A DNA stretch of 64,000 bases from Pseudochrobactrum saccharolyticum (GCF_008801715.1 NZ_VZPG01000003.1:310001-374000), one strand, 5' to 3'. Numbered from the stretch's first letter, positions 18,099-27,319 are shown. Made by a program: numbers and translations. The notes: generated by a model not told the origin, from the letters alone.

Positions 18099-18877
18099 CT
18101 TTCGAATATTTACTGACAGCTTTTATTGTCAGCGCCATCCCCGGCGCAGGCGTTGTTTATACCGTTGCGGCCGGTCTTGCGGGCGGCAGGCGCGGCTATA
18201 TCATTGCAGCACTAGGTTGTACGCTTGGCACCTTGCCCCATATTGCGGCAGCCATCAGCGGCCTTGCGGTTTTGCTGCACACCAATATTACGATCTTCAT
18301 CATCATTAAATGGCTTGGCATTGCCTATCTGTTCTACATGGCATGGAAGATGGTGAGCGACCATACGATGCTGGAACTGAATGAAAAGACCAACGATAAA
18401 AGCGCGCAACAAATAATCAGCTCAGCGATTTTCATCAATCTGCTGAACCCGAAACTGTCCTTGTTTTTCCTTGCCTTTTTACCGCAATTTATCAGCCCGC
18501 AAGAAACATCGCCGGTCTTGCGCATGCTGGAGCTGAGTGTGGTTTTCATGATGATCACATTTGCGGTTTTCATCGCCTATGGGGCTTTTGCCGCCTCAGT
18601 CCGGCACTATCTGATTTCCGATCCGTCAGTGCAAAAACGGGTTCGCTATGGCTTTGCCTTTGCTTTCATGGCACTGGCGCTGCAACTGGCTTTCACCAAT
18701 ACCAATCCTCATGCGGAAAATAACAGGTCAGCCAGAGCAATGCCGGTGAGTGTCAGCTCTTCAGGCATGATCTGGCCGCCTGTTTTTACCTATGACTTGT
18801 TCAGTTCAGAAGAGATGCAGCAATCAAGCCCGAGCCTGAATGTCCCTTTCCGGCGCTTTTTCCTTGTCAGGTTTTAG
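18095..18877 (+). CDS. LysE/RhtB-family amino-acid exporter with unusual C-terminal tail
   Basis: An inner-membrane exporter of the LysE/RhtB superfamily. The first about 208 residues carry the family pattern: IPGAGVVYTVAAGLAGGRRG at the start, WLGIAYLFYMAWKM, and NLLNPKLSLFFLAFLPQF, with five to six helices. Relatives end near residue 205-210. Here the frame runs on for about 50 residues of hydrophilic, low-resemblance sequence (from NTNPHAENN to FFLVRF). Either the native stop was lost by mutation or an indel, or the tail is a natural addition. It is coupled to the B3/B4 gene by ATGA and convergent with ridA. Confidence 0.85.
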   Translation: MTFEYLLTAFIVSAIPGAGVVYTVAAGLAGGRRGYIIAALGCTLGTLPHIAAAISGLAVLLHTNITIFIIIKWLGIAYLFYMAWKMVSDHTMLELNEKTNDKSAQQIISSAIFINLLNPKLSLFFLAFLPQFISPQETSPVLRMLELSVVFMMITFAVFIAYGAFAASVRHYLISDPSVQKRVRYGFAFAFMALALQLAFTNTNPHAENNRSARAMPVSVSSSGMIWPPVFTYDLFSSEEMQQSSPSLNVPFRRFFLVRF

Positions 18878-18890
18878 GCCGGAATCCATA

Positions 18891-19259
18891 TTAAAACTCA
18901 ACAAGTTCCACATCGCCTGTTGCTGCACTCACCATGATTTCAACGCGCATGGACGGATCGCCCAACTCGACTGCGCAACAACATCTGACAGGCGGCGCAT
19001 AGGGGGCAATCCAGTCTTTCCAGACCTGATCCATACCCTCAAAATCTGCCATGGATGTGATCCAGATTTCCGCAGTCAACAGACGGGATTTATCACTGCC
19101 TGCACGTTGCAGCAGATCATCAATTTTACCAAGCGTCTCTTTCGTCTGTTCTTCAATCGTGCCGCCTTTATCAGAGAACTGACCGGACAGATAACAGACA
19201 CCATTATATTTCACCAAACGGCTGCGACGGGCATTAATATCACTGCGTTCAAGCTTCAT
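18891..19259 (-). CDS. RidA family (YjgF/YER057c/UK114) enamine/imine deaminase
   Basis: A 122-residue RidA-family protein. Members hydrolyse reactive enamines/imines formed by amino-acid dehydratases and oxidases. The core is intact: YLSGQFSDKGGTIEEQTKET, LLTAEIWITSMADFEGMDQVW and the C-terminal MRVEIMVSA with the conserved Arg and Glu. The ATG at 19259 is taken, with GAGGA just upstream; the open frame extends back into the preceding gene. It is the last gene of the operon, 16 bases after the FAD-dependent oxidase gene. This fits removal of the imine that the oxidase would make. Confidence 0.88.
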   Translation of the reverse strand: MKLERSDINARRSRLVKYNGVCYLSGQFSDKGGTIEEQTKETLGKIDDLLQRAGSDKSRLLTAEIWITSMADFEGMDQVWKDWIAPYAPPVRCCCAVELGDPSMRVEIMVSAATGDVELVEF

Positions 19260-19275
19260 TTCGTCCTCACAATAC

Positions 19276-20574
19276 TCAGATTTCACGTCCGGCTTTGCGG
19301 CTTTCAAGAGCGGAAATCACACGGAAACCGATGCTGCGGAAGGGTTCCGGCGCTATAAAACTGGCCTGTCCCATAACCTGTTCAAGAACAGAATGATCGC
19401 CAAAGCCGCACATCAGTTCCGCCAAATGCCGCCCAAGCATTGTACCCTTGGCAATGCCGCTGCCGTTGCAGCCGCCGGAAGCATAAAGCCCGTCTTCCAG
19501 CTTGCCCCACCATGGTGCACCATTCATAGTCAGGGCTGTGGTGCCGCCCCAGACATATTCAAATTGCACATGGCGCAAACCGGGCCAGCGGCGTTCAAAG
19601 CGGTTCCGTAATTCTGCTTCCACGTAAGTCTGTGTCAGTTCTTTTTCATGGGCATAAAGGCTGCGCACCATCAACCGGTCAGAACCGATGCGCCGCAATG
19701 TTGTGCCAAGCCGGTGAGACGGCAGCAAGCCCCATGACTGATCTTGTCCCAGCAGCGCTCTGTCCGCCTCGGGAACGGATTCTGTCACTGCCGCATAGGT
19801 ATAAATGGTTGTCATTTTGGTATTCAGATAACCAAAACGGCGGATAAAACCATTATTCGCCAAAGCAATATTCTTCGCCCTGATTTGCCCCGACCGTGTG
19901 GATAATATCCAGTCACCCTGATGCTGAATCCGTTCAACCGGCGTGTTCTCATAGAGTTCAACATCGGAAGGCAGAGCATCGGCCAGACCACGGATCAAGG
20001 CTGCAGGCTGTAACAGCCATGTGTCTGAGAGATACAGACCGAAGCGGTAATAATCCGTGCCGATCCTCTCTGCGATATCGCTCCGTGACAATTCCTGATG
20101 TGTTACACCGAGTTTTTTTGCCACCTCAAGAACAGAGCGGACAGAAGCCTCTCCGCGTTCTGTGGCAGCACCGCGAATGGCACCGACCTGCTGCATATCG
20201 CATTGGATATTATTCTCACGGATAATATCCGTCAGCCATTGGAAAGCTTCCGAAAATAATTTTGATTGCAGCCGTGCTTTCTCGGACATTTCCACGGTAA
20301 TATTCCGTGGCAGAACATCAGTGCCGGTAAAACCGGAATTGCGAGCGGAGGAGCCTTCGCCCACGGTCGTCGCTTCAACAACAGCGATACGGGCATCGGG
20401 GCGAAGTTCACGCAGACGACGCGCAACGGCAAGTCCGGTATAGCCTGCGCCGATCACGGCAAAATCTACGTTAATGTCGCCATCAAACGCAGGTCGTGGT
20501 GCGCGCGGCGGAAGCATCGCATTCCAGCCGCAAATATTGGAATAATCAGGATAAGTCAGTTTTGACATGTTCAA
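19276..20574 (-). CDS. FAD-dependent oxidoreductase (DAO/PuuB-type amine or amino-acid oxidase)
   Basis: A 432-residue glycine/D-amino-acid-oxidase-like flavoprotein. The FAD-binding loop GAGYTG is at residues 42-47, followed by AVVEATTVGEGSSARNSGFT, where the SSxRNSG form is typical of PuuB/OoxB-like enzymes. Near the C-terminus, WGGTTALTMNGAPWWGKLEDGLYASGGCNGSGIAKGTMLG matches the second FAD contact and substrate lid of this group. Such enzymes oxidise secondary or primary amines to imines with release of H2O2. It sits between a solute-binding-protein gene and ridA, so it probably attacks the compound brought in by the linked transporter. Confidence 0.88.
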   Translation of the reverse strand: MNMSKLTYPDYSNICGWNAMLPPRAPRPAFDGDINVDFAVIGAGYTGLAVARRLRELRPDARIAVVEATTVGEGSSARNSGFTGTDVLPRNITVEMSEKARLQSKLFSEAFQWLTDIIRENNIQCDMQQVGAIRGAATERGEASVRSVLEVAKKLGVTHQELSRSDIAERIGTDYYRFGLYLSDTWLLQPAALIRGLADALPSDVELYENTPVERIQHQGDWILSTRSGQIRAKNIALANNGFIRRFGYLNTKMTTIYTYAAVTESVPEADRALLGQDQSWGLLPSHRLGTTLRRIGSDRLMVRSLYAHEKELTQTYVEAELRNRFERRWPGLRHVQFEYVWGGTTALTMNGAPWWGKLEDGLYASGGCNGSGIAKGTMLGRHLAELMCGFGDHSVLEQVMGQASFIAPEPFRSIGFRVISALESRKAGREI

Positions 20575-20586
20575 ACCACAGGAAAT

Positions 20587-20609
20587 GTGGCTGGCGCAGA
20601 GCCAGCCAC
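20587..20609 (-). other. Intercistronic stem-loop between the solute-binding-protein and oxidase genes
   Basis: GTGGCTGGC pairs perfectly with GCCAGCCAC around a five-base loop, nine bases after the solute-binding-protein stop and before the next gene. A structure here can protect the binding-protein mRNA and lower downstream expression. It has no T-run, so it is not a standard terminator. Confidence 0.6.
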
Positions 20610-20617
20610 GTACGGTT

Positions 20618-22180
20618 TCAATCAGTGAAATGCGTCTGTTCAGTTACAAGCGGTCCGAGCGACAAAGAGCCTTTCAGCTCAAAGCCCCAATCAAGGCTCT
20701 TCTTACGAACCCAGACCTGCGCGGTTTCATTCAGCGGGATTGCGCAGACATCCGCGACAATCAGTTTTTGCGCTTCATGCCAGAGCTGAAGCTGCTTATC
20801 CGGATCCACTTCTGACCGTGCCGCAACAATCTGCTCATCAGCAGCCGCACAATGACTGAAATTGGTCACTGCGGTTGGTTTGCCGACAATACTGTCTGAA
20901 TGATAGAACTGTGTGAGGTAATAATCCGCGACCGGAAAACGTGCGGCGCCATACATCACAATCGGGCTGAGATCCTTACGGATCATCTGGTGCCAGGTCG
21001 CATGTTCCACCGGTTCCAGTTCCAGCTTGATACCCGCTTTGGCAACCTGTGCCTGCAACATCTGTGCCGACTGCTCCAGACTTGGCAGCTGGCTGGACAG
21101 CATTTTAATCGTTACGCCGTCCGGATAGCCTGCTTCGGCCAGCAGGGCCTTGGCTTTTTCCGTATCATTGGAGACAACGCCAGCCTCATCCGTATAACCA
21201 AGATTATTACTCGGAATGACCGATTTCACTTCACGGGTGAATTCCTTGCCGCGAAACTGCGCCATCTGGGCGGCATTGACCGCATAGGCCAGCGCCTGTC
21301 TGACACGGATATCGTCAAACGGTTTTTTGGTACGGTTTACATGAAGCAGCGTCAGTTCCGCCGGATCGAAAATATCAACTACGGATTCCGGTACTTCCCG
21401 TGTCCGCGCCAGCCATTTTTGATCTGTGGTGCCGGCGGAGACATCAATCTCACCGGAGATAAAGGCCAGATCGCGTGCGGAAGCCGCATTCAGAAAGCGA
21501 TAGATGATTTTCTCAAGCTTCGGTTTACCACGGAAATAACCATCATGGGCTTTGAACTCGATGGAAACACTCGGCTCGATTTTTTCCAGTGAGAAAGGCC
21601 CAAAACCGACCGGACGGCGCTGAAACTCGTCACCACGCTCCTCATAGGCTTTTTTACTCAGGATAAAGCCGCCGGAATAATTCGACACCAGTCCGAGCAG
21701 ACTAGGCACCGCTTTGGCAAGCGTGATCTTCACCGTATAGGGATCAACCGCTTCAACAGATTTCAGAGCAGCATAATCGGTCGCGAAAGCTGATGTTTCC
21801 GGTTTTCCAGCTTTATTGAGAGAGAACACGACATCATCGGCCGTTACCTCGCCATAACCCTGCTGAAACTGTACGCCTTTGCGCAAATGGAATGTCCATT
21901 CCATTTTATCTGCTGAATGCTCCCATTTTTCAGCAAGATCTGGCTCAATTGTTGAAGGATCTGTACTGCCGGGTGCAAAGCGCACCAGTCCGCCGAAAAT
22001 CCATGCAACCAGTGTGCGATCCGATGTCGAATTGGCAAAATGCGGATCAAGCTTGCCGACATCTGCTGCCGCAGCCCCTAAAACGAGTTCTGTTTTAGCC
22101 GCAAAAGCCGGCATCGATACCAGTGCCGAACAGGCCATAAAGGCTGCCAGTGCGCCGGTTTTTAAAATTGTTCTGTACAT
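20618..22180 (-). CDS. ABC transporter periplasmic solute-binding protein, family 5 (peptide/opine type)
   Basis: A 520-residue SBP_bac_5 protein (DppA/OppA class) that captures substrate for the linked importer. It has a signal peptide (AAFMACSALVSMPAFAAKTE, cleavage about residue 28). The family lobes follow: EPDLAEKWEHSADKMEWTFHLRKGVQFQ near residue 85, ADDVVFSLNKAG, and RVRQALAYAVN-type DIRVRQALAYAVNAAQM near residue 295. The start follows AGGAGGAGC. It is placed between the MmgE/PrpD gene and the FAD oxidase gene. The ligand is unknown; enzyme neighbours suggest an amine or amino-acid derivative rather than a general peptide. Confidence 0.92.
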   Translation of the reverse strand: MYRTILKTGALAAFMACSALVSMPAFAAKTELVLGAAAADVGKLDPHFANSTSDRTLVAWIFGGLVRFAPGSTDPSTIEPDLAEKWEHSADKMEWTFHLRKGVQFQQGYGEVTADDVVFSLNKAGKPETSAFATDYAALKSVEAVDPYTVKITLAKAVPSLLGLVSNYSGGFILSKKAYEERGDEFQRRPVGFGPFSLEKIEPSVSIEFKAHDGYFRGKPKLEKIIYRFLNAASARDLAFISGEIDVSAGTTDQKWLARTREVPESVVDIFDPAELTLLHVNRTKKPFDDIRVRQALAYAVNAAQMAQFRGKEFTREVKSVIPSNNLGYTDEAGVVSNDTEKAKALLAEAGYPDGVTIKMLSSQLPSLEQSAQMLQAQVAKAGIKLELEPVEHATWHQMIRKDLSPIVMYGAARFPVADYYLTQFYHSDSIVGKPTAVTNFSHCAAADEQIVAARSEVDPDKQLQLWHEAQKLIVADVCAIPLNETAQVWVRKKSLDWGFELKGSLSLGPLVTEQTHFTD

Positions 22181-22197
22181 ATTATGCTCCTCCTCTT

Positions 22198-23523
22198 TTA
22201 TTTTATAATTTGTCTGCTCAAAGCAGCGTGCACGGGGGTAAATCCTGCCTGCGGAAAATCCGCAAAAGCCTGAAGCAAAGACTGCTGGTCATCGGGGGTG
22301 ATATACGCCGCGGTAATCCGCCGGAATTTCGTGACAATATCCGCATAGCCAAGCGGATTGGCCACATCTCCGCGCGGATGCAGCACTTCCATGATCTCAA
22401 TGCCCTGCCCCTGATCCAGCGAGACACGCGCCGGTGTTGATTTCGGAAAAGCCGAAGCAAAATCCGGAGTGGCTTCAAGCGTAATCCCCTCCGCCAGCGC
22501 CAGTATTTCAGGGTCGGCCAGCATATCCGGATTAACCGGCTGCAATGCGGCTTCACCTATCAAAGCTGCCAAGGCACAGCTGAAATAAAAACTATATTGC
22601 CCGCCTTCGAGTGTTTGCGGCGCGCGCTCATTGGACAGGCGTAAACCCTGCGGAAATGTTTCAATTTTCAGTGAAAGCACCGGCAATTCCGGCTTACGCA
22701 TTGCCAAAATAGCGTCGACAGCTGCATGCATATACCGGCAGCAGGCATAGGGTTTGAGATAACACTGCATCAACCACCATTGCTGACCATGGTCAGACAG
22801 CAATATTGCAGGGTCATATTTTTCTTTATTATCCAGCAAATCGCGGGGGCCGGTAGCACCGGCGGCAGCGCGATAGGCAGCGGTAATCCCTGCCACAACC
22901 GCAGGCGGGATCATTTCTTTCACCGTCGTGCCCTGATAGCGCGATGTACCGGACGGATAACCGATCGGCCCTTCCGCACCGGCAATCGCCAATGCATGAG
23001 CCATGGCCGGAGCACTCAGTTTTAAAAGCCATCCTGCGGCAGCGGCTGCACCATAGCCGACCCAGCGCCCGCTATTATAACTGTCAATCGCAGCGGTTGG
23101 TCTGGAAGTGGCAATGCGCAGCGCAATATCGTAGCCAAGCGCAATCGCATCATAAATATCCTCATCAGCACTGCCCAAAGCTTCAGCCACGGCCAAAGCC
23201 GCCGGAATAACACCGGCACCGGCATGACCAGCAGCACCGCGATGGCCGTCATCAATATCCAGCGCACTCGCCGCCGCACTATTCGCCTGAGCAGCACCGG
23301 CAACAGAGGACTTTTCTCCGGAAAGCCAGAGTGTGGCTGCACTCCCTCCATAAGCATGAATTGCCGTATAACGCGCCGCTTTTGCCAGATCAGATGTAAA
23401 GCCTGCGCCGGTTGCCGCAACCAGATCCAGAACCAGCAACCGGATGCGCTCTTTCACATCCGCAGGCAATTGTCCCTGCGGATGTTCCGCAGCAAAAGCA
23501 GCAAGTTTATCGATGATATGCAT
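22198..23523 (-). CDS. MmgE/PrpD-family protein
   Basis: A 441-residue member of the MmgE/PrpD family, which includes 2-methylcitrate dehydratase, cis-aconitate decarboxylase and immunomodulating relatives. Family features are DLVAATGAGF in the first helix bundle, SALDIDDGHRGAAGHAGAGVIPAALA with the conserved D-D-x-H and GHxGA, GYDIALRIATS, and YACCRYMHAAVDA near residue 265. The true substrate is not readable. It lies between the transporter ATPase and binding-protein genes with short gaps, so it likely dehydrates, decarboxylates or isomerises the imported compound or its product. Confidence 0.85.
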   Translation of the reverse strand: MHIIDKLAAFAAEHPQGQLPADVKERIRLLVLDLVAATGAGFTSDLAKAARYTAIHAYGGSAATLWLSGEKSSVAGAAQANSAAASALDIDDGHRGAAGHAGAGVIPAALAVAEALGSADEDIYDAIALGYDIALRIATSRPTAAIDSYNSGRWVGYGAAAAAGWLLKLSAPAMAHALAIAGAEGPIGYPSGTSRYQGTTVKEMIPPAVVAGITAAYRAAAGATGPRDLLDNKEKYDPAILLSDHGQQWWLMQCYLKPYACCRYMHAAVDAILAMRKPELPVLSLKIETFPQGLRLSNERAPQTLEGGQYSFYFSCALAALIGEAALQPVNPDMLADPEILALAEGITLEATPDFASAFPKSTPARVSLDQGQGIEIMEVLHPRGDVANPLGYADIVTKFRRITAAYITPDDQQSLLQAFADFPQAGFTPVHAALSRQIIK

Positions 23524-23554
23524 TGAATAAATGCCCCGTTCTCATTGCATTTCG

Positions 23555-25339
23555 TTATGCGGATTGCCGGATATAATGCCCGTCAGATGCTCTCGCCCAC
23601 CGGCTGACCGGTGGGCTGTAATCAAGCGGCTTCAGCGGGCTGCGTGGTTTCTCCTTATCGGCGGCGGTTATAATGCGCTCTTTTCTCTGTGCCGGATGCG
23701 TGACCGGAATCGCGGATAGCAAGCGCTGCGTATAAGGATGAACCGGATTGGCAATGACGTCTTTCTTGGCACCGATCTCTACGATCTCGCCGAAATACAT
23801 GACCGCAACGCGGTCACAGATTTTCTCGACCGCTGCCATGTCATGGCTGATGAAAAGATAAGAAACGCCAAACTCCTGCTGCAGATCAATCATCAGATCA
23901 ATGATCTGTCCTTTGATTGCTACATCGAGAGCGGAAACGGCCTCATCCGCGATAATCAGTTTCGGTGACATCGCAAGCGCACGGGCAATACAGATACGCT
24001 GTCTTTGCCCGCCGGAAAATTCATGCGGCAGACTGGCAGCGCGGCGCGGATCAAGCCCCACTCTTTCCAGCAGCCAGTGCATTTTCTCCCTTGCCTCTTT
24101 GCCCTGAGCCAGACCATGCACAGTCATCGGTTCCATGATTGCGGAACCGATGGTTTGTCTGGCATTCAGGGAGCCGAAAGGATCCTGAAAAATCATCTGC
24201 ACATCGCGGTGCAGAGCCGACAGGCTTTTGGGGTCTTTATAATCGATCTCCCGTCCGGAAAGCTGAATCCGACCTGCATGAACGGGAGCGAGATCAATAA
24301 TTGCTTTGCCGATCGTTGATTTTCCTGAACCGGATTCCCCGACAAGTCCCAGTGTCTCGCCTTTGCCGATTGCGAAGGAGACATTCTCAACAGCATGAAC
24401 ATTGCCGGTCAGTCTGCTGAGAAGACCGGAGCGCACCGGAAAGCGCACGCAAAGATCATTGACCGTAATCACCGGAGCATCTTTTGCATCGCTTGAGCCT
24501 TCAGCCAGCGGCAGTTCCTGCAAAACTTCCAATGACTCGACCTGTTTCACCGATCGTCCGACAAGGCTTGGCGCTGCTGCAATCAGCGTGCGGGTATAGT
24601 CATCTTTCGGGTTCGAAAAAATTTCATGAACTTCACCCCGTTCAATCTCGCGCCCCTTTTGCATAACCAGCACATGGTCCGCCATTTCGGCCACCACACC
24701 CATATCATGGGTAATGAACAAAATGGCTGTGCCGGTTTCACGCTGCAATTCGCGCAACAAATCCAGAATTTGTGCCTGAACCGTCACATCCAGCGCCGTT
24801 GTCGGCTCATCAGCAATAATCAGTTTCGGGCTACAGGCCAGTGCCATGGCAATCATGACACGCTGGCGCATACCGCCGGAAAATGTATGCGGATATTGTT
24901 TCATGCGTGTTTCAGGATCAGGTATCCGCACCTTGCGCAGCATCTCCAGTACAGCCTCACGCAAGGCTGCTCCTTTCAGCCCGCGATGCAACCGGATAAC
25001 CTCTGCCAGCTGATCGCCGATCCGCTGCACCGGATTGAGCGATGTCATCGGCTCCTGAAAAATCATGCTGATCTGACGGCCGCGAATACTGCGCATCCGG
25101 TCTTCTGAAAGACCCAGCAATTCTGTATCTCCGAGCCGGACAGAACCTGTTGCATGGCCGGTTGCTTCCGGTAGCAGTCCCATAACAGCAAGCGAGGTCA
25201 CACTCTTGCCGGAGCCGGATTCACCGACAAGTGCCAGTGTTTTTCCTGCTTCAATCTCAAGATTAAGGCCATGAACAACGGGAACGGCACCAAAAGAGAT
25301 ATGCAAATCCCTGATAGACAGAATGGAATTATTCTTCAT
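23555..25339 (-). CDS. Fused peptide-type ABC transporter ATPase (DppD-DppF/GsiA-like)
   Basis: A 594-residue protein with two nucleotide-binding domains in tandem. The first has Walker A GESGSGKSVTS (about 36-46), Q-loop FQEPMTSLNPVQ, signature SGGMRQRV and Walker B LIIADEPTTALD. The second repeats these as GESGSGKSTIG (about 333), FQDPFGSLNARQ, SGGQRQRI and LIIADEAVSALD, ending in the oligopeptide-transporter C-terminal segment (NPVHPYTQRLLSAIP). All catalytic motifs are intact. The ATG at 25339 overlaps the permease stop by one base. The fusion is common in rhizobial peptide and glutathione importers. It powers the two permeases encoded just upstream. Confidence 0.94.
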   Translation of the reverse strand: MKNNSILSIRDLHISFGAVPVVHGLNLEIEAGKTLALVGESGSGKSVTSLAVMGLLPEATGHATGSVRLGDTELLGLSEDRMRSIRGRQISMIFQEPMTSLNPVQRIGDQLAEVIRLHRGLKGAALREAVLEMLRKVRIPDPETRMKQYPHTFSGGMRQRVMIAMALACSPKLIIADEPTTALDVTVQAQILDLLRELQRETGTAILFITHDMGVVAEMADHVLVMQKGREIERGEVHEIFSNPKDDYTRTLIAAAPSLVGRSVKQVESLEVLQELPLAEGSSDAKDAPVITVNDLCVRFPVRSGLLSRLTGNVHAVENVSFAIGKGETLGLVGESGSGKSTIGKAIIDLAPVHAGRIQLSGREIDYKDPKSLSALHRDVQMIFQDPFGSLNARQTIGSAIMEPMTVHGLAQGKEAREKMHWLLERVGLDPRRAASLPHEFSGGQRQRICIARALAMSPKLIIADEAVSALDVAIKGQIIDLMIDLQQEFGVSYLFISHDMAAVEKICDRVAVMYFGEIVEIGAKKDVIANPVHPYTQRLLSAIPVTHPAQRKERIITAADKEKPRSPLKPLDYSPPVSRWARASDGHYIRQSA

Positions 25340-26214
25340 CACGATGCATCCTTCAAACGGGGATCAATCGCATCACGCAGCCCGTCACCGATCAGGTTAA
25401 ACGCAAGCACCAGCAGCAGAATTGCCAGACTTGGAAACAAAGCCAGATGGAAAGCATTGAGAATATTGTCGAAACCTTCACGCACCATGCCGCCCCATGT
25501 CGGAGTTGGCGGGGCAAGACCCAGCCCGATAAAAGCCAGCGATGCTTCAGTACGCACAGCCGTTGCCATCCAGAGGGATGTCATCACCATCACTTCGGGC
25601 AGAATGGCGGGAAGAATGTGCCGGAACAGAATACGCGGTCCTGAAAACCCCATTGAACGACCGGCCTGCACATATTCACGGTCACGCTGGGTCAGCACCG
25701 CCGCGCGGGCAATACGTGCAAAGGCCGGCGTGGCAGTAAAGGCAATCGCAATAATAATATTGGTCAGTGTCGCCCCCATAAGCGCCACCAGTGCCAGTCC
25801 GAGAATGAGCGAAGGAAAGGCCAGCACCACATCCATGATCTGCATGCAGATAATATCTGTGCGTCCGCCGAGATATCCGGCAAGCATACCAATCAGCGAG
25901 CCGATAATGGTTGCGGCGGCAATCGCCAGCAGACCAATGGTAAGACTGTAACGGGCACCCCAAAGCAAGCGGGAGAGTATATCCCGCCCGAAATTATCCG
26001 TGCCAAACCAGTTCTCAGAACTCGGCGGCATCAGTTGTTTGAAAATATCCTGCTCTGCCGGATCGTAAGGTGCAAGAAGCGGTGCAAATATTGCAGCACC
26101 GATCAGCAGCACAACAACAAGAATGCCGATCCATGTCGAGATACCCAGCCTGCGCAGAAACGGCATGACAGAACTGAAGGCTGTCTTTTCGTAAGATGTG
26201 GAAATCGTGCTCAT
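25339..26214 (-). CDS. ABC transporter permease (DppC type)
   Basis: A 291-residue inner-membrane permease of the peptide/nickel importer class. It carries the N-terminal helix and periplasmic loop with NWFGTDNFGRDILSRLLWGAR, the BPD core, and the EAA loop REYVQAGRSMGFSGPRILFRHILP. The C-terminus, FNLIGDGLRDAIDPRL, is diagnostic of DppC-type subunits. Its ATG overlaps the stop of the DppB-type gene (ATGA), so the two are coupled. It forms the heterodimeric channel with the neighbouring permease. Confidence 0.95.
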   Translation of the reverse strand: MSTISTSYEKTAFSSVMPFLRRLGISTWIGILVVVLLIGAAIFAPLLAPYDPAEQDIFKQLMPPSSENWFGTDNFGRDILSRLLWGARYSLTIGLLAIAAATIIGSLIGMLAGYLGGRTDIICMQIMDVVLAFPSLILGLALVALMGATLTNIIIAIAFTATPAFARIARAAVLTQRDREYVQAGRSMGFSGPRILFRHILPAILPEVMVMTSLWMATAVRTEASLAFIGLGLAPPTPTWGGMVREGFDNILNAFHLALFPSLAILLLVLAFNLIGDGLRDAIDPRLKDAS

Positions 26215-27152
26215 TTGTACTGAATCCTCGGATCAAGCAGGCCATAGGTCAGGTCTGTCACAAGGTTCACGATGACAACCATGAAAGTATAAACAACGAT
26301 CATACCCTGTAGCAGTGTGTAGTCACGCTGGGTCAGAGCCGACAAGATCAGCTTGCCAAGCCCCGGACGTGAAAACACGATTTCTGTCAGAACCGAATTG
26401 CCGATCAGAATACCGAGATAGAGACCCACAACCGTTGCAATCGGCACGAGACAATTGCCAAGCGCATGCTTCCAGACCACGCTATATTGCGATGCACCTT
26501 TCGCGCGGGCGGTGCGCACATAGTCCTGACTGAGGACTTCCAGCATGGCAGAACGTGTCACACGGGTGATGTAAGTCATCATAATCAGGGCAAGAGACAG
26601 TGTCGGCAGTGCCATCTGACGCAAGCGCTCCAGAATATCTCCCGAGCCGCCGGCGCTGATAACCGGAAACCATTTCAGCTGAATAGCAAACACCATCAGC
26701 AGCAGAATGGCGGCAACAAAAGCAGGCAGGGACAGGCCAAGCAGTGAGATGAAGCGGATAATGTAATCCGGCATTTTATTACGTTTTACAGCCGCCCATA
26801 CACCGGCGGGAACACCGAGGATAAGACCCAGTGCCAGTGCCGCAATGGTCAGCTCCAGCGTATAAGGTAAAACATTTAGAATTTCCGCCGAGACCGGTCT
26901 GCCGGTAATCATGGAGTTCCCCAGATCACCTTGCAAAGCATCCCAGAGAAAGCTGCCATATTGCACCAGAACCGGCTTATCCAGCCCGAGTTTCTGGTGC
27001 ACCGCAGCAATACTGGCAGGGCTGGCCTGATCGCCAAGCAAAACCAGAGCAGGATCTCCGGGCAATATCCGTACAAGCAAAAACACCAGCGTTAATACGC
27101 TGAAAAGAGTTATGGCGGCAAAGCCAAGTCTCCTCGTCACAAAAGACAGCAT
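26211..27152 (-). CDS. ABC transporter permease (DppB type)
   Basis: A 313-residue inner-membrane permease, the DppB-type partner of the next gene. It begins with the characteristic helix (TRRLGFAAITLFSVLTLVFLLVRILPGDPA) and shows the EAA loop SQDYVRTARAKGASQYSVVWKHALGN followed by the last helices and the end motif DLTYGLLDPRIQYK. It is the first gene of the minus-strand operon. The promoter should lie in the roughly 200 bases shared with the divergent IclR-type regulator gene. Confidence 0.95.
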   Translation of the reverse strand: MLSFVTRRLGFAAITLFSVLTLVFLLVRILPGDPALVLLGDQASPASIAAVHQKLGLDKPVLVQYGSFLWDALQGDLGNSMITGRPVSAEILNVLPYTLELTIAALALGLILGVPAGVWAAVKRNKMPDYIIRFISLLGLSLPAFVAAILLLMVFAIQLKWFPVISAGGSGDILERLRQMALPTLSLALIMMTYITRVTRSAMLEVLSQDYVRTARAKGASQYSVVWKHALGNCLVPIATVVGLYLGILIGNSVLTEIVFSRPGLGKLILSALTQRDYTLLQGMIVVYTFMVVIVNLVTDLTYGLLDPRIQYK

Positions 27153-27319
27153 CTCCCCTCCGAGATTCCCGTCACCGTGAAAGCAGCAAATATTTTTCTG
27201 TTCCCATCCGGCTGTTTCAGCCGCGGGTTATGCCTGTCAATTCATGGTCACGATTTATGTGTTCTCCTGCCTGTAATGACAGCTAAAAAATTTGTTTGTG
27301 TCAATCTATTTCTTTTAAC

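Noticed and set aside
18690-18890. Short minus-strand frames (starting near 18889 and 18754) as remnants of another operon gene after ridA
   Set aside because: Frames of about 20 codons with no family resemblance; not enough to call a pseudogene.
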